From positions 19,440,125 to 19,504,124 of the forward strand of contig NC_079900.1 of NCBI RefSeq assembly GCF_024868665.1: a DNA stretch of 64,000 nucleotides. Reading direction: 5' to 3'. The notes under the pieces are model-generated. The model saw only the letters and a program-made list of their open reading frames with translations, had not been told where the DNA came from and searched no databases. The translations under genes were made by a program, and so were the position numbers. How positions within the stretch are numbered: the stretch's first letter is position 1; the number at the start of each line of letters is the position of its first letter. Positions 21,439 to 32,084 of the stretch are shown one piece after another. The stretch comes from Triplophysa rosa. Taxonomy: Eukaryota; Chordata; Actinopteri; Cypriniformes; Nemacheilidae.

Positions 21439-24400
21439 TCAGCTGCTGATATCAGACTCTTCATCAGATTCCTCTTCAATGTCATCCAGAATCAGCTCAT
21501 TGATGCTCTCCAGCAGACTGCCTTGACTCAGGCAGGTGTTTACAGTGGATCCGCTGCTAATGTGAGCAGGGCTGGGGTACACCACCCGCGGCTTCCGGTT
21601 CTTCTGTCTGCTACGAGGGTGCACACATTCGGTACCAGGTACATGGGGCTCTGGGTGGTACAGACATGCCAAGTGACAAGTTAGGTTCATACAACCCTAG
21701 TTATACTGCTTAAAATGTGAATGTTTTAAAACGAGACACTTCAGCTACTGTACACTGGTCAAAAATACACAAGGCACAGTGCCCTCTAGTGCTCATTGCG
21801 AGCATCACATTACCCATTCTGTTAAAACAGTCTTCAGCCAGGCAACTGTGCTGATTCTTTCTTCTGACTCCAGGCATCATCGCTCTCCTCTTTGGTGGCA
21901 AAATCCTTGTTGGGAATATGGCTGAACGACAGCCATAACAAGGAGAACGTCCATCCATCCGACCGAAGCCCCTTGTGAAGAAATATTAATGTGAAATGTT
22001 AAAGGGATAGTTCACCCAAAAATAAAAACTCTGTCATCATTTACTCACCCCCATGTCATTTTAAACATGTATGACTTTCTTTCTTCTGCAGAACACAAAG
22101 AAGATATTTTGAAGAAATTTGGCAGCTGGCCCCCATTCAGCACAACAGCACTGGCCCTCATTCACTTCTATCGTATGGACACAAAGTCAATGGGGGCCAG
22201 ATAACAACATTCTTCAAAACATCTTCTTTTGTGTTCTGCAGAAGAAAGAAAGTCATACATGTTTGAAATGGCAGGAGGATGAGTAAATTATGACAGACAT
22301 TTTCATTTTTGGGTGAACTATCACTTTAATGTAAATCTCTATTCAACATTTTAAAAAAGCATAAAGTTAACATCTTACATAAAAGAACGAGTGCAGTTTG
22401 GACAGTGAAACTCTGCAATGCCCCACATTTTGTCGGGCGGTACGGGGTCATACTTCGTTTTGCACCGTCGACAGCGAGACACCTAAAACAAGGCAATTTT
22501 CTGAAATACACCATGCACACAATTTTCTTTACATATTTCCAGTAGCATGTGAGTTTACAGTGATGAGTCACTGAATGTGAGCCTAAGGTGTGGTCGAGTG
22601 TCTTACTCTTTTCCTCTGTGGGACACGTCGCCACCATTCCCTGTCACATGACTGACAGGCAAACTGATGTGTGATGGCAGGGATCTGATTTTCCTGCGCC
22701 TGGTCGAACATACGTTTGTTTTCCATTGTTAACGGCAAAGCTTGTAGATGCTCGCCAAGCTCCTGTAGCATGTCAATGCATGTTAGTCCACACTCTTTAC
22801 CATATTACAGCTCCTCAGTACGGAATGTGAGATTTAAATGGTTTAATTTATAAGCAGAGAATGCAAAGCAACTAACCACTAAATGTTTGTCCTCATTTGT
22901 TTTTTTCTTTGCCTTGGGCTGGAGGGGAAGTTAAGATAGAATCAATGCAATATGATGTAGTTGACCCTGAAAATCCTCACCTAAATACAAAAACACCTCT
23001 TTACCTTTGCTGAAGAACTGGCAGCACTGGATCCAGATGTCTTGGTGGGGTGTTCTTCCTATTGTTTTAAACATTGACTGTCACTTTTACACAATTGCAA
23101 ACAAGCAATCGGTTCTTTCTTTCTTTTTTTGTAAAGCAGAGGGAATAAACAATGGAAATGGATTTTACCTGTTGTCTTTCATCAGCCTTGAGTTTCATAA
23201 CCACATTCTGTGAAAGTTTAGAAAATTGTGAACAGGAAATACAGTAGTAGCCTATGTACTGTTGCCCAAGCATGTGTGCACTTTCATTGTGTTAACTATG
23301 ACTTTTTCTAATAACTAACAGCACGTTTCTTAAAGGGGTCAAATTAATATTATTGTTTGTTTTAGATGTAATGCTATGTGTGTTTACACGATTTAAGGTT
23401 CAAAAACGTTGTATTTTCCACATACCGTGCATGTTTGTATCTCCTCTTTGCCCCGCCTCTCTAAAACGTGCTGATTTTTTACAAAGCTCATCACTCTGAA
23501 AAGCGAGGTGTGCTATGATTGGCCAGTTAACCAGTGCGTAGTGATTGGTCGAATACTGCAAGCGTGTGACGGAAAAGTAACGCCTATTACCATATTTGGA
23601 ACATCAGGTTCCAAAGCAATTGTACTGACAGGTACGCCCATCTTACTTGCGCATCTTTTGTTCCCACACTTTCATTTTTGCAATTTTACGTGTCTAATAC
23701 ATGCACGGGCAACTTATAACACACCAAAAACACAGAAAAACACGTGTTCGCGCCATATGACCTTAAGAATGACTATTGAAAATATTTTCGATCTGGCCCT
23801 CATGTACCTGCCCTAACAAACTATATTTTCATTATGGCTTCATTGTAGCATATGAAGTGATCTCATAAAGTATTTGGACAAATAACAGGAGCCATAAAAT
23901 GCAGGTTTTCCATAAATTTGCATTGCATGTCAACTCCCCAGTCCCCATACCTTAACAACAGGGTCATTTTTCAGCGTGTTTCGCTCCTCGTCATCCAGGT
24001 CTACAAATAATTCCAAACATACACGATAAAAATGACAGTAAAATAACAGTAGTTTGTAAATGACACGAGTCTTTGAACTGTTTGCACTTTACCCCTGTCA
24101 GCATTGGCCATCAGGGCGACCCATTTTGCCACCATTTGATGATCGTTCATGTAGCGTCGCATGAGTAAAACAGCCTTGTCAATGTCAATAAATCCATGAA
24201 ATTTCTCTCTCAGTCGCCTTACACTTTTCTCCAACTAAGTCAAAACGCAAAACAAAATGCATTAGTGTAATAATAACAACAAATTAGTGTCAAATTCAAG
24301 ATAAGTGTGATATAAAAATTGGTTTAACTGCTCGTGTTTTTACTATATAGGCTATACGAGTTAGACAAAAGCAGTTGTGCACATAATTCAGTTTTAAATA

Positions 24401-24565
24401 AAATAATAACAAGCCTTCGATAATGTTAAGTAAAATTGTATTGTTCTACTTCCGTTATTACCATGTCAATACAATCATATCATAAATAAAATGTAATAGG
24501 TTTTGTGTTGACTGTTTAAGTGAAAAATAAGCACATACCTCTACTTCTTCATGCATTGTGTTCAT
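21439..24565 (-). CDS. shfl: shfl (Shiftless, inhibitor of programmed -1 ribosomal frameshifting)
   Basis: SHFL (C19orf66/RyDEN) is an interferon-induced host factor that blocks -1 frameshifting and restricts several RNA viruses. Coding exons, 5' to 3': 24565-24539, 24234-24093, 24000-23951, 23207-23169, 23058-23005, 22918-22877, 22762-22607, 22482-22379, 21971-21814, 21650-21439; total 984 nt, 327 residues, all phases join. Family landmarks: [111 protein letters not shown], and an acidic C-terminus. The paired CxxC motifs form the zinc-ribbon part. Exons 4-6 encode a Lys/Ser-rich linker ([10 protein letters not shown]) that differs from mammals; human SHFL is 291 residues as I recall. Introns 3 and 8 carry transposons. 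Start: first ATG of exon 1; a second ATG lies three codons on. Confidence 0.95.
21999..22329. mobile_element. GGATAGTTCACCCAAAAAT MITE in shfl intron 8
   Basis: Ends AAAGGGATAGTTCACCC (21999) and the inverted GGGTGAACTATCACTTTAA (22329) with nearly matching subterminal blocks (TCATCATTTACTC, GAAGAAAGAAAGTCATACAT). A well-preserved, widespread cyprinid family. It fills most of the intron between exons ending 22379 and starting 21971. Confidence 0.85.
23328..23650. mobile_element. cyprinid dispersed repeat in shfl intron 3
   Basis: Starts TTAAAGGGGTCAAATTAA and continues with TTGCCCCGCCTCTC, CAAAGCTCATCACTCTGAAA, GATTGGCCAGTTAACCAGTG and GGTTCCAAAGCAATTG, a block order I recognise from zebrafish DNA repeats. 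The right end is not clear. Non-coding. Confidence 0.6.
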
Positions 24566-24805
24566 CTCGGACTCGTACGTTGTTTCTGTAGTAGGTATTA
24601 CTTAGAATAGTGCTAGCGCCTTAAGTGTGGCACCGTTTTCCTGGTCTGTTATTTTGTTTTTTTACTTTCAGTTTAATCGAAAATACCTTAACATCACCCC
24701 TAGAGGTCGCCATAGTACCGCTACACATTGAGGACGAACAAAAAGAGGACATTTGACTTACATTTCAGAACAGGTAGAGACTTTTTAAACGATTCTATAT
24801 AAATG

Positions 24806-24806
24806 C

Positions 24807-24841
<35 letters not shown>

Positions 24842-24945
24842 ATAATTGTTGTTGCTGCTGCTGCTGCTGCTGTATAATAATAATAATAATAATAATAATA
24901 AGTATTATTATTCACAATCATAACTAATTATTATTATTATTATTA
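24806..24945. repeat. compound microsatellite (TTA)n-(TGC)n-(TAA)n-(TTA)n
   Basis: A (TTA)n run near 24810-24838, GTTGTTGC(TGC)n at 24848-24872, then (TAA)n/(AATAAT)n at 24874-24901 and another (TTA)n at 24929-24944. The opposed TTA and TAA tracts can fold into a hairpin with the TGC tract in the loop. Confidence 0.9.
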
Positions 24946-27900
24946 CGGGCACACACGGGACATCTGCAACACACCCAGTTTTCACAGCGCAACTTTCCTG
25001 AAGGACTAACACAGTCCAGAAAAAACATAGGTTGTTTATCAACGACAAGATCAACACTCAGGTTCGTACATGCAGCATAGGACAGTTGCATTTCAGTGCA
25101 TATCATATTTGATGTTGCATCCAAAACATTCTCAGGTGTAGACACTGTGTATACGTCTGTACCACTTGTGATTTTCATGCAGTGTCTTTTCACTTTCTAA
25201 ATGATTGCTTACTAAAGTAGTCAAAGCTTTATGAAACAACACGTCATGTGGCGTTGATGGGGAATTGCATCCTCATCGGACCGCGCGAGTGCACCTAACA
25301 GAAACGTGCATGTGAAGCGCGCTCCCGTGGTGAGAAAATCAGATTAGGATTTAATCTGAAAATCCCTTCAGAATAATCTGTACATTTATTATTGTCTTTA
25401 CGTGTTATACAAGTAAAGCATATGGGCCACACTTCCCACTTTACTTTAATAGCCTATGTGTAAAATGGACATGCAACATGTTGCAACGAGAAATATAGTC
25501 TTCATACTGTTTTTCTAAACTGAAAAATCAATCATGGTAGAGATAACACTGCCTATGTTTAGTGTTTTGTGTAAATATGTCTGTTTGTGTAAATATATCA
25601 CTGTTGTGATTTTACACAGGTTATCTCAAAGATGCTCCTATGGGATTGGTTTGGCGGTGGCTGTCCGTTCAACCAAATTGGAATAGAAAAGGGTCCTGCA
25701 TGAACTCTTGCTATAAAACTGCATGCACAATTCTCTAGATTCTAGAATATCTACAGTATATATGCTGTAGCATGAAGATTTGTACTTATATCTAAATATC
25801 TAAAGTACTCAAACCTGTTTATTAGAAGGGGGCGCTCCAATACTTTCGTCCTTCTAGAAGGCATTTACAAATAAGCATGCAAAAATATCCAATGTATTAA
25901 TAAAATACTAAAGAAAATGATGAGACTTATTTTATTAAAAACGCATTTTGAAGAAATATCATATCATGTCATATCAAGTAGATGTACCAGAATATAAAAC
26001 CTCAATAAAAATAGTTTTTTCAGTCACTAAATCTTACCAACAAAATTATAATCAAACAGTAAACTGTCCATTTCTCCCTGTTTTTGTTTGTGTCCCAAAG
26101 TTTGTCCTGGGACTTCCAACCCCTAAATCCCAGCATGCACCGTATACAGCTGGGGTTCAGCTTTAATTAAAATAGTGTGTTGTGTTTAACATCATTAACA
26201 CTCGTCTGTGAAATAAGTAATGCAGGAATGTGTGGGATTGGGCCTTTGTTACCAGGGTCTTCGTAACATTGCATATCTCGTCGCATACTAAGAGCAGTGC
26301 AAATGAGAGATAATCTTCACTGTTTGCTACATTATACTTACTTTTTCAGAACTGATTTTTATAATCACATACAGTATGCAGCCTCATCTTCCTACGTGAC
26401 TGTATGTTAAATGCCAGTCTGAGGATTATTCATGCGCTTGAGGAGAAAAGGGTCAACAACTCAGACGTCTCACCAGATATTAATTCAGAGGTTACCATAG
26501 TTCACCAAACTTGAACACACTGAAATGCGAAACTCCCTTGCATTTGTTTGCGTTTCCTGTCTGCAGCATTCGCTTGTGAATGATTGAAAGTCAGTGGAAC
26601 GAAATGTCTAGTGAGACCACAGCAAAATGGAGGGAAACTTCCAACCTCCCACAGTTATAGAATTTCAGTGGCAATTTCATACACGAGTGGATAGGTCAAT
26701 GGTGGGTACGCGTTTTCCAACCCAAAATGTAAATACTCTCACATTTTTTCAAAGACATTTGAGGTACCACAAACAAATATGTTTGATTTGACAAATGTGT
26801 TACTTTATGGGTGTTTTTAGATATAGATTTCCTCGGTTTCTGGGACTATTATGGTGTTTCTAGTTTAACAAAGCATGTCATTAATTAAGTCTATTGATCC
26901 TCAGTAATGGAAACACACCTATTTCAATTAACCTAAAAACTAGACTTAAACTGTTAAGTTATATTCAATTGGCTTTACAGTATATTTAAATTATATTAAA
27001 CTGATCCATTATCACTGATCTTATTATATTAAATCTAGTTACATTTCATATAACTTAAAAGTTTAACCAATTTCAACTTCACTTTATAAATTTATTTAAT
27101 TTAAATTCAATAATTTTGATTTCAAGTAGCCAATTTGATTGAACTTAAAATAAAGGCACTGTTTAAATTAAAGTAAAACTTTGAATTCAATTGTTTTCTC
27201 TTACTATAAATCGAAACCTTTGACAAGACATTTCTTATTTGGGTGGGGTCAAGGCTAAAATACACTACAAGACTTTTGCTCAGATTTTGCCCAGATTTTC
27301 AGTCTGGACTTGTTGTAGAAAGTCTGTGCCAGTCTGCAGATTTGATCAGTTAGTGTGTTTCTATCTGAAACTTTCAAAAAGTCTGCAAGTGTATGATGTC
27401 AAGTTAAAAAAAATCTGTTCAGATTTTAAAAGTCTTGTAGTGTATTCCAGTTTAAACACTTGCTAGCTAACAAAAGATATAACATTTGTTTTGAATATAA
27501 ACTGTCACAAACTGGAATGGTTACCTGTTATAGCACTCATAATACCCTTTCACTCATACATATATGTATTATAGATGGTTTCATCAGATGTACGCACCTG
27601 GCCCAAAGTTAAATTCTGGTTTGTGTTTGGTTATAATAGAACAATTTATTTTACATTTAATTTACATGAATAATAATGTACATTCATATTTTATTTCATA
27701 TCAACTGTATTAAATGAAATTGAAACCACACTCTAAAAAATATTTCAGATGGCTTAGTAGATATCACAAAAATAAACATCTGTATTAAATATCTTTAAAA
27801 ATCATTTAAGTGATTTTTTATGGGACATATTAAAAAATAATTTCAAATCCAACAGTTAATTTCTCAAAAATGTACATATATTATTTAAGTTTATTTATTA

Positions 27901-28290
27901 AAAGAATTTAGTTAACAAATTACATTTTTAATGTACACTTAATATTTTTGGTAAATTCTAATTTTACTCAGATTTACTTACTTACATTTTCTTGGAGTGT
28001 AAATTGTTTCACGTAAAATCAGTTAAAGTTTTTAGAGTGAACAGTTACTGATTCTTTGCAGAGGTGATGTCTAATTTAAGTTTGGGCCACATAACGTTTC
28101 TTTATGTTGTTACTGCTAAAACCATCTATAGGTTGCATATTCCCTTGCTGAACTTTGTTTTAAGTTGTGTTGATGTAGTGTTTTTCTGCAGTTCAGCTGA
28201 GGTCCACTCATTCTTTGATAAAAAGCCCTGTTTGGATAAGAAAAAGAATACATGGAAAATAAAACAGGAGAGATAAATAACAAAACATTT
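24946..28290. other. intergenic DNA between shfl and notch3
   Basis: No gene recognised. A minus ORF at 24924-25193 is cysteine-rich but has no known domain and partly reads the microsatellite. At 27254-27449 a 200-bp MITE has inverted ends AAATACACTACAAGACTTTT and AAAAGTCTTGTAGTGTATT. The stretch 26740-28050 is very AT-rich and carries no other clear feature. Confidence 0.5.
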
Positions 28291-30599
28291 GTGGAATGTA
28301 GTTCCTACTGCTTTATTAGAAGTAACATATTTTACAACTTTGTAGAAAGAAACTGTGAAAAGCTGTTTATATACAATGAGTTTAAACTACTTTTAAACAA
28401 GTATAGGAAATTAATAATGAAGATAGAAAATATCTATGCCTGTTCTAGTAATGCCAATACAGTCACATCCTCACCTTAATAACGCTAATAAAAAGTACAT
28501 TTACTTTTTGTTCTTTTTAGTACATATTCATTTTAGAAACATAAGACTTCTCATAAACAAGTAGACCTAAACGAGGCAAAACATATTTACACAAAAGTAC
28601 TGGATTTCTCAAAACTCTCTGGAGCACTGACTGTATAATGGGGTGGGTTATGAACGAAAGAAAAACTAATGGTGGGTTATCTAAGCTTAGTATGTGTGCA
28701 GAATAACAAAACGCTGCAGCATGTGCTCCAAAACCTTCCCAAACCTTGAAACATGGCAAAGTATTATTATTTCATAGCTGTACACTTAACATATGGGTTT
28801 AGGCACAATTGAACACTAGGACAAAGGAGTCCTAAATATGCATTAAAACAAAATATGTATGTATGGCTAAAAACATTTAATGTGCCATAGTGTAGTGAAA
28901 TAAACGTTTGAGGATAGTAAATAAAAACATCTCTGCGTGTCAACAAATGCAGGTGTTACGGTTGGGAATATTTAAGAGGGCTTAACATACGGACATTTTG
29001 CAGAAAGCCAGGGGCATCACTACATAGTAGTGTTTCCCTCTCCTTCTGACCAGACACGACAGATGTCACCGTCTAGGCCGGCGAGGTGGGAACTGCTAAA
29101 GATGCAGAAACACTGCATGCTATATAACACCTCCCTGAGGAGTGACAGAGCGCTAGCAGACCATTAGCAACCTCGTTAGCCACGTACCCAACACAACACA
29201 GAGCCCAGGACATATGCTCACTACCCAAAGCAAACGAGCTGGAATATGATTAGACCTCCGTGAAAATGCTGGACCTAAAGGATAAAATTACATTGAATCT
29301 CAACCACACCACCATAGATACATAAAGACCTGGACTTTCTTGTGGTCGAGTGTCTGCTGCAGCTGTTGGATATTAAAATGAAGTGCTTGTGAGAGATCAG
29401 GAACACCGTGAGATCAGTCGCATAGCAGTCAGCAGCTCCGCAACTGCTTGGATCAGGAATGTTTGCGGAAAGGAGATGTGGGTCACCAGAGAAGAAATGC
29501 AGAGCAGCCTATTAACACAGCTTAAAACATCAGTGTTGTACAGATAACTCAAAAAACAAACAAACAAACAAAAAACGTGGTTATAAAAACAATATTAAAG
29601 GAAATGTACACAAGGCAAGACCGTAAGGCAGTGACTGGCTGATTTACCCCCCTGGTAAATGCCCTTTGCCGAGGGATTCTTAGAGGTGAGGGGTCGAGTA
29701 TTGGCCAGCTCAGGCCTATAAAAATAACTAAACACTGAAAAACTGAATAAATCCCAAACACTGGCCTGTTTAGAAAAGCGCTTATATGCGCTTTTGTTAT
29801 AAAACGTAAAAAAAGGATTTCTTTGTGTCTCTCAAGCGTTTCCCCTTGAAGTGCTTCACAGATGCTCCTCTACATTCATACAAATACTTTTACAGAATGT
29901 ATAAACTCATTTCAAATTGGAACATTTTAACATAAGTCTGTTTTCATGACGATGGCAGAAATAAATAATATCACAAAAAAATCTCGTCTTGTGTGTTTTT
30001 CACCTGCATTCACTGCTTCTGATGAAACCAGGGGGGGGGGCTTGGGGGGGGTCGAGCTAAGCCATCGCAGGCATCTCCTTTTGTAACAGTAGCGATTAGG
30101 GAACCTGAGAAAACCTCAGGGGTCCCAGTAGTAAGGCATATGTTATGGGGGTCACTAAAAGAAACCAAAACAGGGTAAAAACACCCACAAGGCAGTTTGG
30201 AAGAACAAGACAATAAATAAAGGAATTTCCTTCAACATTTCACTTTTCTCTCAATCTACGTTTTAAAAAGTTTGTTAGTTTCAGGAACGTCCCCAAGTCT
30301 TTGAAATGAAAGACGTGGTTTTCTTCATATACTTTTTTATAATTAAAAAACAAGTCCATCTGTGACAGAATGTCTTACTTCATTAAATTGTCTTTTCTTT
30401 TTAAGACAACACAAATTTCCCTTTGACGTTCTTTCTGCACACACCGGCAGACGGTCCTCTCGACAAGACACAGTCAATCCTAATCCAATTAAAATCTTGG
30501 AAACAGGCTGACACGTAAGTATAAAAACAAGCCCTAAAAGGAGTCGTCACCTCTGCTCTCCGGAAGTCACAAAACATTTAGGGTCAAACGTTGAGCTGC
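28291..30599 (-). other. probable notch3 3' UTR
   Basis: No other gene lies between the notch3 stop and an AATAAA on the minus strand at 28317-28312, so up to 2.3 kb of 3' UTR is possible; an ATTAAA occurs at about 28883-28878. The region includes two G runs (10 at 30031-30040 and 8 at 30044-30051; C runs in the RNA). The true end is unknown. Confidence 0.35.
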
Positions 30600-32084
30600 T
30601 CAAGCAAATACCTGCATTTTCCCATTGGACTCCTGGACATGCGAAATCTGGGTTTGGGTGGGAGCTGTGACTGCCGGGCTGGGGGTGGAGTCAGACCAAT
30701 CCGACACACAGTGAGGAGAGGGGCTGGACCAGGGTTCTGGAGACTCCGGAGAGGGGGTCAGGTACGGATGTTCGCTAGGCACGTGCAGGTAATGCTTGGG
30801 CGTGGCATCCATGGCAAAGGTGTGGCTGTGTTGAGAGGGTGGCGTCGGGTAATCCTCCAGGCCCGCTGTGCTGCTGCTCGCCTGCGCCGGGGGTGCCTGA
30901 GACAGGATGACCTGTGCTTGCGAGGCCTGAGGGGGTGCTGGGGCCTGCGTGGGCTGAGCCTGCGGTTGCTGCGGCTGATAGAAGACTGGAGGTGGCTGCG
31001 CCTGCTGCGGGGTCGGGGGAGTGGACGACATGCGGCCGAGGGTTGGGTTGGTGAGGGCGTGGCTGTGAAGCTGCTGTGGTGGATGCTGCTCTGCAATAGA
31101 GGGCAGTTTGACTGGGCTTATGGAGGGCGTGCTGGAGATGGGCGTAGGTTGCAGTATGGACTGCTGGGCAGTGTGGAATACTTGCTGCTGGTGCATGAGC
31201 ATGCCGCTCTGTTGCAGGGGAGACGTCTGAGGAAGCATACCTGCTTGGCTGCTTATTGGATGCACCAAGTTGACATGCATGGGCTGAGAGGACGGAGGCA
31301 TGCGGTTGTGCCAGTCGAACGGCACGCTTACGGGACTTACCATGCCCATGTTGAGGCTCATCTGGCCAGCATTCAGCACGTAGTTGTGGGGGCCTTGATT
31401 GACTCCGCCTCCTTGCATGGCCACGCGGCCCTGCAGGGATAGCCCACCGTCGCTCAGGTCACTCAGCTGAGCTAGGGAAACGGCGAAAGGGCTGGTACCA
31501 TCCATTATGCTGCTGTGCACCATGGGAGTGTTAGGTACTGACATAGAGGAATGGAAAAGGCCAGGAGAGGGCATGGCGGCTGGCGATGTTGGATTAGTGA
31601 TGTAGCCGGCGTTACTGGCACCTCCGCGTGGCGAATCCAACGAGTCCACGGGGGACAGCGTGACAGAGCTCTCCAGCAGAGCGCTCTGCATGTCTAGCGT
31701 CAGCCGTTTGTTGCGGTTTTTGGCTGAATCTTTCATGCTGGTGATGTGCTGCCCACCCATGCCTTTAGCTCCTGGGCGTCGGTTCTTCTTGCCCTGCGGG
31801 GTGCTCTTCAGCCCTTGCAGGAAGTTGCTGGGAGGGCACATGAGTGGCGAGATTGTGTGGCCTCCAGACAGGTGGTGAGCGGCTCCTGCGTGGCCCTGTG
31901 GGCTTCTCACTGTGTTATATTCATCCAGCAGCTGCACTATATCGTGGTGCATACGATCCTGGGCGATATCTCGGGGAAGCCTGTCCATGTGATCGGTTAT
32001 CTCCCTGTTGGCGAAGTGAGCCAACAACATCTTCACTGCCTCACAACTGCCTTCCCGGGCAGCCAAGAACAGCGGAGTCTCCTC
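30600..32084 (-). CDS. notch3: notch3 exon 33: last ankyrin repeats, TAD-like region, PEST
   Basis: 1,485 nt including TGA at 30602-30600. Starts [13 protein letters not shown] and [18 protein letters not shown] (ankyrin 6-7), then a basic nuclear signal ([11 protein letters not shown]), [16 protein letters not shown], a long Gln/Pro/Ser-rich tract, and the PEST degron [16 protein letters not shown] with SSPSPH. Ends NGKMQVFA. Open throughout. The strong NOTCH3 match is [15 protein letters not shown] plus [11 protein letters not shown]. Confidence 0.97.
   Translation of the reverse strand, partial: EETPLFLAAREGSCEAVKMLLAHFANREITDHMDRLPRDIAQDRMHHDIVQLLDEYNTVRSPQGHAGAAHHLSGGHTISPLMCPPSNFLQGLKSTPQGKKNRRPGAKGMGGQHITSMKDSAKNRNKRLTLDMQSALLESSVTLSPVDSLDSPRGGASNAGYITNPTSPAAMPSPGLFHSSMSVPNTPMVHSSIMDGTSPFAVSLAQLSDLSDGGLSLQGRVAMQGGGVNQGPHNYVLNAGQMSLNMGMVSPVSVPFDWHNRMPPSSQPMHVNLVHPISSQAGMLPQTSPLQQSGMLMHQQQVFHTAQQSILQPTPISSTPSISPVKLPSIAEQHPPQQLHSHALTNPTLGRMSSTPPTPQQAQPPPVFYQPQQPQAQPTQAPAPPQASQAQVILSQAPPAQASSSTAGLEDYPTPPSQHSHTFAMDATPKHYLHVPSEHPYLTPSPESPEPWSSPSPHCVSDWSDSTPSPAVTAPTQTQISHVQESNGKMQVFA

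Noticed and set aside
24924..25193. 89-residue cysteine-containing ORF, minus strand
   Set aside because: Runs into the microsatellite, has no signal or domain I recognise and no splice context.
30591..31442. 283-residue plus-strand ORF
   Set aside because: Antisense shadow of notch3 exon 33; its composition reflects the Gln/Pro-rich coding strand.
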